NCBI GenBank assembly: GCA_017302015.1
Contig: JAFLEE010000019.1
Coordinates: forward strand, 3,342-67,341
Direction: 5' to 3'
Length of the DNA stretch: 64,000 bases
Source: Spirochaetota bacterium
GTDB taxonomy: Bacteria > Spirochaetota > UBA12135 > COTS27 > JAFLEE01
The notes beneath the pieces were generated by a model that made no database searches, was not told where the DNA came from, and saw only the letters and a program-made list of their open reading frames with translations. Both the position numbers and the translations under genes were made by a program. Numbering within the stretch: the first letter of the stretch is position 1; each line of letters begins with the position of its first letter. Positions 40,154-49,345 of the stretch are shown here, one piece after another.

Positions 40154-42550
40154 TCAGGGCGCCCGCAGCACCGTCAGGGAAAGCCCGGGTAGTTCCAGCG
40201 CGGCGCTTGAAGGAAGCTCGCGGGGTGCGCTATTGCCCACCGCTTGGGAGGCGGATTTAAAGCCCGTCTCACGAGGCCAGGTCGCCTTCGTCTTCGCGGG
40301 ATTGAAGAGGAGCAGGGCGCGCGGAGCCCCGGCGAGGCGGATCTCCACGGCGAGTACGCCGCCCACCGGCGCGCGCGCGGCGGCCGTCAGGGGTTCCGAG
40401 CCCTTGGCCGTCATGGAAACGTTGGCGCGGAAGGTTTCTCCCTTGGCGAAGCCCTTCCCGTCGGCGTCCTTCACCCGGGCCTCCAAAAGGCTCAGGGGGT
40501 AGAATCCCACCGAGTATCCCCAGGTCCGCCCGAGGTTCTTGATCTTCCCGGCGTAGGCCTCTTCGAGGAGGATCGTGCCCCCGGCGAGTTGGATCTCGCG
40601 GCCCGAGATTTTTTTATCGTCGGAGACGTGGGCCCATAGATTGACCTGGGTGCAGGGATTGTCCGAGATCGCTTCGAGGGAAAGCGTCCCCGCGAATCCG
40701 TGGGAGTCGGCGTAATAGAGATCGGTGCGCCTCCACGGGGAGAGATTCTCCAAATCGACCGCGCCCGGGAGGGCGGGGCCGCCGAGGGCGGGGCGGAACA
40801 CCGTGGCCGCGGCGATGAAGCCGGCACCGGTGAGGATCGACCGGGCTTCCGGCGCGGGGCGATGGTCTTCCACCACGCTATAGGCGTCGGGGAAATGGGA
40901 AGGGGCGGGCTTGCCGCTGGCCGGGGGCTTTACCGCCGTGAGGATCACCGAGCAGAGTTGGGATTCCACGGCCTTCGGGGTGGCGAAGACCGCGCCGCAG
41001 GTGGATTCGCCCCAGGAGCGGTACGGCATGGCGATCAGGTGCCCTTCATGGCGCAGGACGGGGCCGTTCTCCACCGGGGAAAAAAAGGCGCCGCCTTCGA
41101 GCGGGCGGACCGGCAGCGAAAGATCCGGGAGGAGCATATTGTAGTAGATCCCGATTTCGCCGTCGTAGGCGTGGTAGGGGGCGGCCATGGACGCCTCGGT
41201 GAACTGCCGAGCGCGGGAGAGGAGTACGAGCTGGGCGTACTCGGGGTTCCGGGAAGCGGCCAGGATGGCCTCGGGCAGGGTGCCGGCGTCGTTATAGGCG
41301 GTGAAGGTGTGCTTCCACCAGGGCGAACCCAGGGAGACGGGCTGCCCGTAGAGGGTCGCGCACGAGGCCGCCACCGCCATGTCCGCTAGGGCCGCGGCGG
41401 TTTCCGGCGAGGGAGAGAGCTGGTGGTAGCGGCCCAGGTGGTTGCCGTCGTAATTGAAATAGTTCGCGTCGACCCCGGAGCCGTAGCTGTAGCCGAAGGT
41501 ATTGCCGCGCTGGCGCAGCGACAGGGCGCGGTCCATGCGGGCCTTCGCTATCGCCGCCCAACGCGTGGCCGACGGGGGATCGACGGTGGCCCAGAGCATG
41601 GAAGCGAGGCGCAGGATCACCGCCTGCTGCAGGAGGATATTCGGGGTATTGTCCCCCCAGCCGTCTCCGTTGGTGGCGCGGGTATGGCAACTATCAATGC
41701 AGGGCTTGATCCGCTCCAGGAGCCCGTTCACCACGGGGCGCGGGGTTCGGGGGTCTTGCGCCCATAGGTTGGCCAGCTCCAGTTCGCGGAGGAACCAGAG
41801 GCTCGGGGCCGGGCCCTTGCGGGCCTTTTCGCGTAGTTGGTCGAAAGCGACCTCGGTGAGTTTCATGGCCAATCGCCTCAGTTCGGGCTCGTCGCGATGG
41901 AGGCTCTGGGGGCTCGTGGCGCCCCAGCTAAGCCAGAAGGCCCACGGAAGATAGGGGTCGAGGCTGCGGTCTTCCATCTCGAGCCAGCGGGTTTTTCCGT
42001 CTTTCGTGACGGGGAAACTCCACGCGTAGGGGGCCTGTCCGTCCACAGAAATAAAGAAGGAATTGGACTTTTCGTCGGGCCCGAAGACCTTCCCCCAAAA
42101 GACCACGGTCTGGTCCTCATCGAGCGTGAACTCGAAGACCGCCTCCCCTTCATTCTTGCCCCCGATGAGGACCGGGGCACTTCCTGTGGCGTCCAGCGTC
42201 ATGGGGGCGGTGGGACGAGTATCGCTTGCGGCGAGCAGGAGGCCGGCGGCCTTCCCGGGCTCCGCGCCTTTTTTCCCGATGAAGATCGATTCCAGGCGCG
42301 CGCCGGCTTCCCGCCCCGAAACGACGAGCCGGTGCTTGCCTTTCTTGAGCTCCCAGGCGAGGACGGGGCAGTATTTCGCGACGGCATTGGAGGCTGCCGC
42401 GAATTGCATAGACACTTTCGCGTTGTAGCGCTCCACATACGGGGCGGAGCGAAAGGCCACGGGCGCGGGGGCCGGGGCGCCGATGGCGACCGGAAATATC
42501 ATGGCGAGGATCGCTACGGCCAACGAAATCGGGCGGGCGAATAGTTTCAT
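40154..42550 (-). CDS. Secreted alpha/alpha-toroid polysaccharide-lyase-like protein, family not assigned
   Basis: 798 aa from the ATG preceded by AGGA at six to seven bases. Signal peptide about 1-24 (ARPISLAVAILAMIFPVAIG). An N-terminal beta-sandwich (about 25-175) is followed by a helical region with Trp/Tyr-rich repeats (NGDGWGDNTPNILLQQAVIL; YSYGSGVDANYFNYDGNHLG), then beta-sheet domains. The order resembles chondroitin AC/hyaluronate-type or heparinase-type lyases, but I cannot place it. Last gene of the uronate operon, 55 bp after the IclR gene, so it is probably the extracellular depolymerase. Confidence 0.6.
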   Translation of the reverse strand: MKLFARPISLAVAILAMIFPVAIGAPAPAPVAFRSAPYVERYNAKVSMQFAAASNAVAKYCPVLAWELKKGKHRLVVSGREAGARLESIFIGKKGAEPGKAAGLLLAASDTRPTAPMTLDATGSAPVLIGGKNEGEAVFEFTLDEDQTVVFWGKVFGPDEKSNSFFISVDGQAPYAWSFPVTKDGKTRWLEMEDRSLDPYLPWAFWLSWGATSPQSLHRDEPELRRLAMKLTEVAFDQLREKARKGPAPSLWFLRELELANLWAQDPRTPRPVVNGLLERIKPCIDSCHTRATNGDGWGDNTPNILLQQAVILRLASMLWATVDPPSATRWAAIAKARMDRALSLRQRGNTFGYSYGSGVDANYFNYDGNHLGRYHQLSPSPETAAALADMAVAASCATLYGQPVSLGSPWWKHTFTAYNDAGTLPEAILAASRNPEYAQLVLLSRARQFTEASMAAPYHAYDGEIGIYYNMLLPDLSLPVRPLEGGAFFSPVENGPVLRHEGHLIAMPYRSWGESTCGAVFATPKAVESQLCSVILTAVKPPASGKPAPSHFPDAYSVVEDHRPAPEARSILTGAGFIAAATVFRPALGGPALPGAVDLENLSPWRRTDLYYADSHGFAGTLSLEAISDNPCTQVNLWAHVSDDKKISGREIQLAGGTILLEEAYAGKIKNLGRTWGYSVGFYPLSLLEARVKDADGKGFAKGETFRANVSMTAKGSEPLTAAARAPVGGVLAVEIRLAGAPRALLLFNPAKTKATWPRETGFKSASQAVGNSAPRELPSSAALELPGLSLTVLRAP

Positions 42551-42605
42551 GGTCATTCCTATTGAACGGGGCGTCGGTGGATGGAGGGGTGAAAGAGAAC
42601 GAAGG

Positions 42606-43388
42606 TCATGGGGGGGGATGGGAAGCCTTCGTAACGGATGGATCCTTTCCCAACCGGGCCGCGGCTTCCTTCAGGATCTTGGTGGTGAGGGCGGGCGTGT
42701 GTTTCCCCTTGATATCGGCCCGGGGGAGGCTCGCGCCCAGGGCGGAAACCATTTGGCCGTTCCCGTCGAGGATCGCCACCGCTTGGCGGAGGTAGAGGGC
42801 GTCATCGAAGGGGCTTTCGGCGGCGCCTTCCTTGGCCACGAGGGCGAGGAAGGCGTCGAGTTTCTCCCGTGTCTTCCATAGAGAGAGCCCGTGTTCCGCG
42901 AAGGGGCGCCGGTCCTCGAGGACCGAGCGCTCCGCGGCGTCGGCGTGGGCCAGCGCAATGAGTCCCGCGGCGCTGGCGTAGGGGTGGAGCGCGTCGCCGG
43001 AGAGGCGCTGGACGACCCCCGGGCGGTCGGGGCTCAGGCGGCGCGTTTGGCGGAATTCGGCGCCGACCCGCACGCCCCAGATCACCGTGGCGCCGGGGAG
43101 CTCGGCCTGGAGGGTGAGCATGGCGCCCTCGACGGCCGCGTTGCGCGGGGAGCGGAGTTGCTGCTCGCCGAGGACCGAGACGGCGGTGCCGAGGCGCAGG
43201 CGCCCATCGGGCCCCTTCTCGAGGAATTGGCGCAGGATGAGCGTGCGCACCAAGTGGTGCGTGGCGGGGGTCTTGAGGCCGAGGGCCGCGGCGAGTTCGT
43301 TGAGGCGCAAGCCGTCTTCCGCCTCGCCCACGGTGCGCAGGATATCGAGCCCCTTGAGGAGCGAGAGAACGGGATCGCTATGGGCCAT
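42606..43388 (-). CDS. IclR family transcriptional regulator
   Basis: 260 aa. Winged HTH at the N-terminus (LRLNELAAALGLKTPATHHLV), then the IclR effector domain (HPYASAAGLIALAHADAA; DDALYLRQAVAILDGNGQMV; LGASLPRADI). GTAGGAAT precedes the ATG. It is embedded in the uronate operon 16 bp after kduD, where KdgR-type IclR regulators that sense 2-keto-3-deoxygluconate would be expected. The operator may be the TATC-N3-GATA-type sites upstream of the first operon gene. Confidence 0.9.
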   Translation of the reverse strand: MAHSDPVLSLLKGLDILRTVGEAEDGLRLNELAAALGLKTPATHHLVRTLILRQFLEKGPDGRLRLGTAVSVLGEQQLRSPRNAAVEGAMLTLQAELPGATVIWGVRVGAEFRQTRRLSPDRPGVVQRLSGDALHPYASAAGLIALAHADAAERSVLEDRRPFAEHGLSLWKTREKLDAFLALVAKEGAAESPFDDALYLRQAVAILDGNGQMVSALGASLPRADIKGKHTPALTTKILKEAAARLGKDPSVTKASHPPP

Positions 43389-43404
43389 GGATTCCTACCT
43401 TCCT

Positions 43405-44166
43405 TCAGCGGCCGAGCCAGCCGCCGTCCACCGGCAGCACGGCCCCGCTGACGTAATCGGAGGCGGCGCCCGCGAGGAAGACGACGGCGCCCGCGAGGTC
43501 CTCGGCCCGCCCCCAGCGCCCCGCGGGGATCCGCTCCAAAATCTGGCGGCTGCGATCGGCGTCCTCCCGCAGCGCGGCGGTATTATCCGTCGCGATGTAG
43601 CCCGGCGCAATGGCGTTGACGTTCACCCCCCGCCCCGCCCACTCGTTGGAGAGCGCCTTGGCGAGTTGGGCGACCCCGCCCTTGCTCGCCGCGTATCCCG
43701 GCACATTCACCCCGCCCTGGAAACTCAGGAGCGAGGCGGTGAAGATGATCTTCCCCCGCCCGCGCGCCACCATCGCCTTCCCGATCTCGCGGCTGAGCAG
43801 GAACGGCGCCGCGAGGTTGACCTCCATGACTTCGTCCCAGAACGCATCGGGATGCTCCGCGGCGGGGGCGCGCTTGATCGTCCCCGCGTTATTGACGAGG
43901 ATATCGATGACGGGGTGCTCCGCTAGCGCCCGGGCGCAGAACTCCTTCACCTTCCCCCGTTGGCCGAAGTCGCAGGTATACGGATGGAAGGCCCGCCCCA
44001 ACTCGCGCACGCGCTTCCCGACGGCGCCCCCGTCGGCCTCCATGCCGGCGCTCACGCCGAGGATATCGGCGCCCGCTTCGGCGAGGGCCTCGGCCATGGC
44101 TTTCCCGATGCCGCGGCGGCAGCCGGTGACGAGGGCGAGTTTTCCATCGAGTCGGAAGGGGTTCAT
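43405..44166 (-). CDS. kduD: 2-dehydro-3-deoxy-D-gluconate 5-dehydrogenase (KduD-type SDR)
   Basis: 253 aa, exactly the length of KduD, from the ATG preceded by AAAGGA; the longer open frame is discarded. Cofactor motif TGCRRGIGKA (14-23), NNAG, the catalytic Ser in ASLLSFQGG and Tyr-Lys in YAASKGG, plus the KduD-like NVNAIAPGYIATDNTAALR, GRWG and DGGWLGR. It interconverts 2,5-diketo-3-deoxygluconate and 2-keto-3-deoxygluconate with NAD(H), the step after unsaturated uronate opens. Operon position with GH105 and a lyase-like protein supports that role. Confidence 0.88.
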   Translation of the reverse strand: MNPFRLDGKLALVTGCRRGIGKAMAEALAEAGADILGVSAGMEADGGAVGKRVRELGRAFHPYTCDFGQRGKVKEFCARALAEHPVIDILVNNAGTIKRAPAAEHPDAFWDEVMEVNLAAPFLLSREIGKAMVARGRGKIIFTASLLSFQGGVNVPGYAASKGGVAQLAKALSNEWAGRGVNVNAIAPGYIATDNTAALREDADRSRQILERIPAGRWGRAEDLAGAVVFLAGAASDYVSGAVLPVDGGWLGR

Positions 44167-44195
44167 GGCGATTCCTTTGGGTGGGCGGAGATTCA

Positions 44196-45209
44196 TCACG
44201 CGATCGCGTCGCACTGGATGAGAGTCTTCATCCCGGTGCCGGCGCTTTCGAAGCCACTTTGAATAGAAGAAAGCGGCAGCCGGGCGCTGATCATCTTTTC
44301 GAGGGGCAGGCTTCCCTCCGCGGCGAGCGTGATGGCTTCGTCGAAATCGGCGGCCTCGTAGACCCGGGCCCCCAGGATTTCGACCTCCCGCCAGAAGAGT
44401 TGCTTGAGGTCGACGGGGGCGGGCTGGGAATAGATGCCCACCACCACGACCCGACCGCGCACCCGGGGCAGGCGGGCCATGAGGAGCGCGCAGGCGGGGG
44501 CCGCGGTGCATTCGAAGACGGCATCGGCGCCGATGCCACCGGTCCACGCGTCCACGTCGGCGGGAACGCCGTCGCCCGAGGCCAGGACCCTGAACCCGAG
44601 GGAGGCCGCGAACGCGCGCCGCTTTTCATCCAATTCCACGACGACGACTTCGGCCCCGCGGGCTCGGGCCACCAGGGCCACGAACAGGCCGATGGGCCCG
44701 GCCCCCAGCACCACGGCCTTCTCCCCCGCGGCGAGCCGGGCGCGGCGAACATCGTGGCAGGCGACGGCGATGGGCTCGATGAGGGCGCCGTGGTCGAGGG
44801 CCAGGCCGGGCGGCAGGCGGTGGAGGAGACGGGCGGGCACGTTCCAGGCTTGCTGGAAGGCGCCGGGCGAGTCGATGCCGAGGAAATTGAGGTTCATGCA
44901 CACGTGGCCGAAGCCCGCGCGGCAGGCGGCGCAGCTGCCGCAAGAAAGGAGCGGCCGCACCGTCACGCGCTCGCCCGGCTTCCAGCCCGCCACGCCTTCG
45001 CCCAACGCTTCGATGACCCCGCTCATCTCGTGCCCCACCGTCTGGGGGGGCTTCACCCGGGCGTCCATTTTCCCGTGGAAGATGTGCATGTCGGTGCCGC
45101 AAATGCCGCAGAAGGCGACGCGCAGGCGGACTTCGCCGGGTTTCGGGTCGGCGGCGGCGGCTTGCTCGACGGTGAAGGAATGATTCCCGGCATAGATCGA
45201 TTTGTTCAT
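44196..45209 (-). CDS. Zinc-dependent alcohol/polyol dehydrogenase (MDR family)
   Basis: 337 aa from the ATG with GGGAGG five bases before it. Catalytic zinc site residues are C and H in FCGICGTDMHIFHG and GHEMSG; the structural zinc cysteines are CGSCAACRAGFGHVC; the NAD fold is VVLGAGPIGLFVA. It resembles sorbitol/threonine-type dehydrogenases. Likely substrate is an aldonate or uronate-derived alcohol, by context. Its ATG overlaps the stop of the heparinase-like gene (4 bp), so translation is coupled. Confidence 0.88.
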   Translation of the reverse strand: MNKSIYAGNHSFTVEQAAAADPKPGEVRLRVAFCGICGTDMHIFHGKMDARVKPPQTVGHEMSGVIEALGEGVAGWKPGERVTVRPLLSCGSCAACRAGFGHVCMNLNFLGIDSPGAFQQAWNVPARLLHRLPPGLALDHGALIEPIAVACHDVRRARLAAGEKAVVLGAGPIGLFVALVARARGAEVVVVELDEKRRAFAASLGFRVLASGDGVPADVDAWTGGIGADAVFECTAAPACALLMARLPRVRGRVVVVGIYSQPAPVDLKQLFWREVEILGARVYEAADFDEAITLAAEGSLPLEKMISARLPLSSIQSGFESAGTGMKTLIQCDAIA

Positions 45210-47275
45210 TCGGTCCTCCCATTGGGGGTTTCGTTCAAAGTCCATTTTTCATCCTCAGTCTTCTCGACGCGCCAATGCCGACTCGAGCACTCTTCCTGGA
45301 GCACGATGGCATCGCCCGCGGGATCGATGCGAAGCGCCCACCGCTCCCTGGCGTACGGGGCCTCCAAGACCGTGGGCAGGGCGGCGTTCTTGAGGTGCCA
45401 ATACGCCACGGGGCCGTAGCCATCCACCGCGATGGCGTGCACCGCCCAGCGCTCCAATGCCGGCTCGTTCTCGATGAAGCGGGCGATGGCCGCGCTCCCG
45501 GCGGCGCCCTCGCCCCTCTGGCCGGGCATGGGGTGGTAGGCCAAATGCATCCAGCCGCTTGCGAGTTCGGCGAAACGGCCCCCGCCGCAATGGAAGAGTT
45601 TCATGCCGCTGGCCCCGCGGCGGCAGATGAGGCGGTCTTCCCCGGGATCCTTGAGTTCTAGGGCGCGGTCGTGGTTGTCGAGCACCCAATTCCACACGGT
45701 TCGCACCGGGGTGGTGGCGACGACATGGTCGACGATGAAAAGCGCGTGGGAACCGCAGAGGATCCAAAAACGCTCGCACGTTCGGATCGGATCGCCATAG
45801 GAGCGGCCGAACTCGCTGGCGGTCACCCGTAATTGGCCCAGACTCGCCGAAAGCAGTCGACGGGCCCCCCGGTCGATGGCGGGGCCGGGGACGCCGTCTT
45901 GGAGTTTTCGCACCGGGGTTCCGCCCTGCTGCAGGACGAGTTCGCCGTGCGGCCCGGGGACGCGGAAGGTGAGGGTATTGTGGGTCTGGGACTGGACCTC
46001 GGTGGCGTGCACCAGGCCCCGGTAGCAGGAATGCCCCGGATCCGCCAGCAGGCGCTCCTCCCGGTGGGTCAGGATGAAACTGCCCAGGTCGCCATGGAGG
46101 TGGCCCAGGCCGTTTAGGGCCGGGCCGCCGCCGCGGACCGCGAGGACGGTCTCCCCGCCCCAATGGTCCCGGGCGATGGTATCGCCGTTGTCGAAGGACT
46201 GCATCGCCCCAAGACCGATTTGCTCCGGGGTTCGGGCCTGGGCCGCTCCCGCCAGGTGCACCAGGGCCAGAAACCCGAAACGGGGAAGGAAACCGAATGA
46301 GGACTGGTCGTGGGGTTCGGGGTCGGGAACGGGCGGGGTGAACGTGTCGTGGATCCAGCGCGCCAGGCCCGAGAGGTCCGCATTTTTCCCCTTCAACCTC
46401 GAAGAAATCTGGAGAAGGACATCGGCGGAAGGCGAATAGATCGCGCCGGAATCGTTGAAGTTCGCCGACCAGGCGCGGGGCGCGGGGCCGAAGCCCTCGG
46501 CGGGCTTCCGATGGAGGAGGCTCGCGGCCTGCCAAATCAGGCCGCGGGCGTAGCGCTCGATGGGGAGCGAAGCGAGAAGCGCGGGGCGCGCGCGCACCAG
46601 GGCTTCGTAGTGGAGGGTGAGGGCGTACATGGCGTAATGGCCGTATTGCAGCGATTCCCCGTAGGACCCGTCCTCCTGGAAACATTCCACATGGATCTTG
46701 AAGAGCCGTTCGGCTTCATCCAGCGCCGCCTCATCCTTGAGGATCGCCGCGGGCACGGCGAGGCCCGCGCCAAGGACGCAGCGCCAATTGGCCAGGGTCG
46801 TTCCGGCGGGCCCCTCGAGGAAGCGTCGGCACATGGGGATCGCCCGGTCGCGCAGCACCGCGATCAGTTCATCCCGTTCGCTTTCGCGGAAGACCCCGGG
46901 GGCGAGATCGAGGGCGAGGGAGATCGCCCAGGAGAGGTGGGCGGTCTCGAGGTGGCCGACCGGGGGTTTCGCGGTATGGTTGCGGAATCCCGGGCCGACC
47001 CAATCGTCTTCGCTGCGCCGTGACAGATCGAGGGCCACGCTTCGGAGCCACGCCCCCACGTTCGCGTCGCCCGTGAGGGCGACGTGCATGGCGGCGTCGG
47101 AGACGTACTCATGGGCGGCGTGCCACCAGGCCATGGTGGCGCCGGGACCGAGGAGCCCGGGTTGGGCCGAGCGCCGCAGGCAGCGCATGGCGAGGGCCCA
47201 TTTATAGTCGGCATGCACCGGCTCGCGGGAACCGAGAAAGGCGGCTTTTTGGGGATCGCTCAGGAAGTGGGGCAT
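45206..47275 (-). CDS. Heparinase II/III family protein
   Basis: 689 aa, GGAG before the ATG, no signal peptide. A helical toroid fills about 1-360 (GTTLANWRCVLGAGLAVPA; EDGSYGESLQYGHYAMYALT). The heparinase II/III beta-sandwich begins with GLGHLHGDLGSFILTHREE (H394, D396) and LADPGHSCYRG, the His/Tyr region that carries out lyase chemistry. Without a visible export signal it may act on imported oligosaccharides, producing unsaturated uronates for the GH105 encoded upstream. The downstream dehydrogenase overlaps by 4 bp. Confidence 0.82.
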   Translation of the reverse strand: MPHFLSDPQKAAFLGSREPVHADYKWALAMRCLRRSAQPGLLGPGATMAWWHAAHEYVSDAAMHVALTGDANVGAWLRSVALDLSRRSEDDWVGPGFRNHTAKPPVGHLETAHLSWAISLALDLAPGVFRESERDELIAVLRDRAIPMCRRFLEGPAGTTLANWRCVLGAGLAVPAAILKDEAALDEAERLFKIHVECFQEDGSYGESLQYGHYAMYALTLHYEALVRARPALLASLPIERYARGLIWQAASLLHRKPAEGFGPAPRAWSANFNDSGAIYSPSADVLLQISSRLKGKNADLSGLARWIHDTFTPPVPDPEPHDQSSFGFLPRFGFLALVHLAGAAQARTPEQIGLGAMQSFDNGDTIARDHWGGETVLAVRGGGPALNGLGHLHGDLGSFILTHREERLLADPGHSCYRGLVHATEVQSQTHNTLTFRVPGPHGELVLQQGGTPVRKLQDGVPGPAIDRGARRLLSASLGQLRVTASEFGRSYGDPIRTCERFWILCGSHALFIVDHVVATTPVRTVWNWVLDNHDRALELKDPGEDRLICRRGASGMKLFHCGGGRFAELASGWMHLAYHPMPGQRGEGAAGSAAIARFIENEPALERWAVHAIAVDGYGPVAYWHLKNAALPTVLEAPYARERWALRIDPAGDAIVLQEECSSRHWRVEKTEDEKWTLNETPNGRTE

Positions 47276-47348
47276 GGGTCTTCTCCGCGGCGTTTAGCGA
47301 GGATGGCGATTTCGAGCGGGCATGGGGTTCTTCCCGGAGCGCCCGCCG

Positions 47349-48008
47349 TCAGAAATACCCGCCCTTCGCCACGACCTCCGTCGGCTTCAGGCCGCTTTCC
47401 ACCATCTCGCGGATCCCCACCTCGCGGATGAGGATTCCCTCGGCTTTCAGGAGCACGTCGACGATGAGGTCCTTGGGCACGCAGATCACTCCGTCGATGT
47501 CGCCGAAGAGGAAATCGCCGGGATGTACGGTGATCTCGCCGATGCGCACCGGTTTCTGCCAATAGTACATGCGGAAGCGGCCCAGCATGCCCACATTGGT
47601 GCGGTATTGGTGGAAGACGGGGAATTTCTGCTCGAGGATGGCGTCGGTATCGCGGATGCCGTTGACGATCGCCCCCCGGCACCCCGCGCGCATGGCGGCC
47701 ATGGTCATCACCTCGCCCCAGTGCGCAGTCACGGTGTCGCCGGTGCAATCCCAGGCGATCACCGAATCCGTCGGGAGTTCTTCGAGCATGCGGGCCCGGG
47801 CTTCCATCTCGCCGTCGGTGGTGATGTCGGGGGCGCCCTTGATGGTGAAGGCGACCCCGGCGATCTTCATGCCGCGCTCCAGCGGGGCATAGCAGGCGGG
47901 AAGCGCGCAGTGCCTCTTATAATCGAACCGCAGCACGTCGTTGACGGCGCCCGAATAGAGTTTCAGGTAGCGCGCGCGGATCTCGGGGAGGGGGAGGTTG
48001 TGGTTCAT
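47349..48008 (-). CDS. RraA family protein (aldolase/decarboxylase-like)
   Basis: 219 aa. The family core is GEVMTMAAMRAGCRGAIVNG (about 97-116), then IRDTDAILEQKFPVFHQ and PGDFLFGDIDGVICVP, with the metal/oxyanion Arg-Asp pair of RraA-like aldolases. Family members cleave 4-hydroxy-4-methyl-2-oxoglutarate or decarboxylate oxaloacetate; others inhibit RNase E. In a uronate operon, an aldolase acting on a keto-acid intermediate is the likely role. It follows GH105 by 23 bp with AAGGA before the ATG. Confidence 0.85.
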   Translation of the reverse strand: MNHNLPLPEIRARYLKLYSGAVNDVLRFDYKRHCALPACYAPLERGMKIAGVAFTIKGAPDITTDGEMEARARMLEELPTDSVIAWDCTGDTVTAHWGEVMTMAAMRAGCRGAIVNGIRDTDAILEQKFPVFHQYRTNVGMLGRFRMYYWQKPVRIGEITVHPGDFLFGDIDGVICVPKDLIVDVLLKAEGILIREVGIREMVESGLKPTEVVAKGGYF

Positions 48009-48031
48009 TGGATTTCCTTTTTCGATGTGGA

Positions 48032-49093
48032 TTACGAAGCGCTGTCTCGCCCCGTGGGCGCCCCCGGGACCGCTTTGATCCCGAGAAGGTGCGCTTGGGA
48101 GAAGGCGAGCATGGCGGGGCCGAAGGCGTGTTCGTCGTTGAGGCGCCAGGCATTATCTTTGTAGGCCTCCACCGACCCGTCTTTTGGGCTGAGGCACCCC
48201 GTGCAGGTCTGGTCCACGGCGCCCTCGGGGGAGAGGTACTTGAGGTAGCCGCCGAGGCCCTTCTCGAAGGCCGCGCGGGTTTCCGCGCCGAGGAGCTTCG
48301 TTTCGAGGCCCCGACCCATGGCGTAGAGGATGAGCCCGCTGCCGGAGGTTTCGACGTAGGAGGCGCGGTCGTCCATCTGTTGGTGCCAGAGCCCGTCGCC
48401 GTCTTGGGTGCGCCGGCAAGCTTCGACATGGTCGATGAATAGGGCGCGTAGGGTGGGCCCCATCGGGTGGGTCGTGGGAACCACGCAAGCGAGTTCGCAC
48501 AAGGCGATGGCGGCCCACCCGTTGCCACGGCTCCACAAGTCATGGGAACGCACGCCGGGGCCCGAGAAACCCACCGCCTGACGGAAGAGCCCGGTGTTCC
48601 CGTCGAGGAGGATGCCCCGCAGGAGGAGGATCTGGCGGATGGCCTCGTCGACCCACGCGTCGTTCTTGAGGGCGACCCCGACCATGGCGAGGAAGGGGCA
48701 CACGGCGAAGGCCGCATCGATCCAGAGCGTCTCGGGCCGATTGGGGAAAGTGAAGAGGCCGAGGCGGGTTCGGGGATGCTCCGCCACCAGGTCGCGGCAT
48801 GCCTGGGCAAGGACCCCGTCTCGGCCCTCGAGTTTCCCGTTCAAGAGCAGCCAGGCGCTCGCGTTACCGCCCACGCGGTAGAGGCGGAAGGCCCCGTGGA
48901 CCTGGGGCACCCGACCGTCGAGGAACGCGGCGAGTTCGGTGCGGGCCGGTTCGAGGAAGCGGGGATCGCCGTGGGTGCCCATGCGCGCGAGGGCGTGGAG
49001 GGCGAGGATCTCGCTGTAATTGTGGATGGCGACTTCTTTTCGGAAGCGCTTCCAGATGGTTTCAGCGAGGGGAAGGGTGGGGGTCGAATTCAT
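48032..49093 (-). CDS. Unsaturated uronyl hydrolase, GH105/GH88
   Basis: 353 aa (alpha/alpha)6 barrel. The probable catalytic D126 lies in LWIDAAFAVCPFLA, HDLWSRGNGWAAIAL (184-198) is the GH105/YteR signature, and WHQQMDDRASYVETSGSG continues the active site. No signal peptide. It hydrates the terminal unsaturated uronic acid of lyase products and releases it. First gene of the seven-gene minus-strand operon; AGAGGCACCC precedes the ATG and paired palindromes lie just upstream, so this is the regulated promoter. Confidence 0.88.
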   Translation of the reverse strand: MNSTPTLPLAETIWKRFRKEVAIHNYSEILALHALARMGTHGDPRFLEPARTELAAFLDGRVPQVHGAFRLYRVGGNASAWLLLNGKLEGRDGVLAQACRDLVAEHPRTRLGLFTFPNRPETLWIDAAFAVCPFLAMVGVALKNDAWVDEAIRQILLLRGILLDGNTGLFRQAVGFSGPGVRSHDLWSRGNGWAAIALCELACVVPTTHPMGPTLRALFIDHVEACRRTQDGDGLWHQQMDDRASYVETSGSGLILYAMGRGLETKLLGAETRAAFEKGLGGYLKYLSPEGAVDQTCTGCLSPKDGSVEAYKDNAWRLNDEHAFGPAMLAFSQAHLLGIKAVPGAPTGRDSAS

Positions 49094-49105
49094 GGGTGCC
49101 TCTAA

Positions 49106-49142
49106 TGTATCAATGATGAATTAAAATACAATCATAGATAAA
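49106..49142 (-). promoter_or_regulatory. Twin palindromic operator candidates upstream of the GH105 operon
   Basis: TGTATC-AAT-GATGAA (49106-49120) and ACAATC-ATA-GATAAA (49128-49142) have centres 22 bp apart in an AT-rich stretch directly before the operon. A matching TTTATC-AAG-GATAAA occurs upstream of the SDR gene at 51920, which also shares the leader AGAGGCACCC-ATG. Confidence 0.45.
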
Positions 49143-49196
49143 GTATAGATCCGTACACCTTGATTGTCAAACAAATCCGTTCTCTTTTTTTGCACA

Positions 49197-49345
49197 TGAT
49201 GTCCGGATGACATTAAATCGGACGGCGCCCCAGGAGGCGGCTAAAAGCCGTCCGACACGATGAAAGGAGGTCATTAATCGGTCGCCGCGCCAGGAAGGCG
49301 CACTCAGGCGACCGACACGATGTCCGGAGGACATAAAACCCGATG
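49197..49345. repeat. 60-bp tandem repeat of paired hairpins (about 2.5 copies)
   Basis: Units start at ATG 49199, 49260 and 49320. Each opens with a small hairpin (perfect ATGTCC-GGA-GGACAT in unit 3). Units 1 and 2 then have a 9-bp stem: TCGGACGGC (49218-49226) with GCCGTCCGA (49247-49255), and TCGGTCGCC (49278-49286) with GGCGACCGA (49307-49315). Two stem positions differ between units and both changes are compensated. Unit 3 is degenerate in the second half. Confidence 0.7.

Noticed and set aside
49197-49345. CRISPR array
   Set aside because: Units are directly adjacent with no unique spacers, and no cas gene is in the window.
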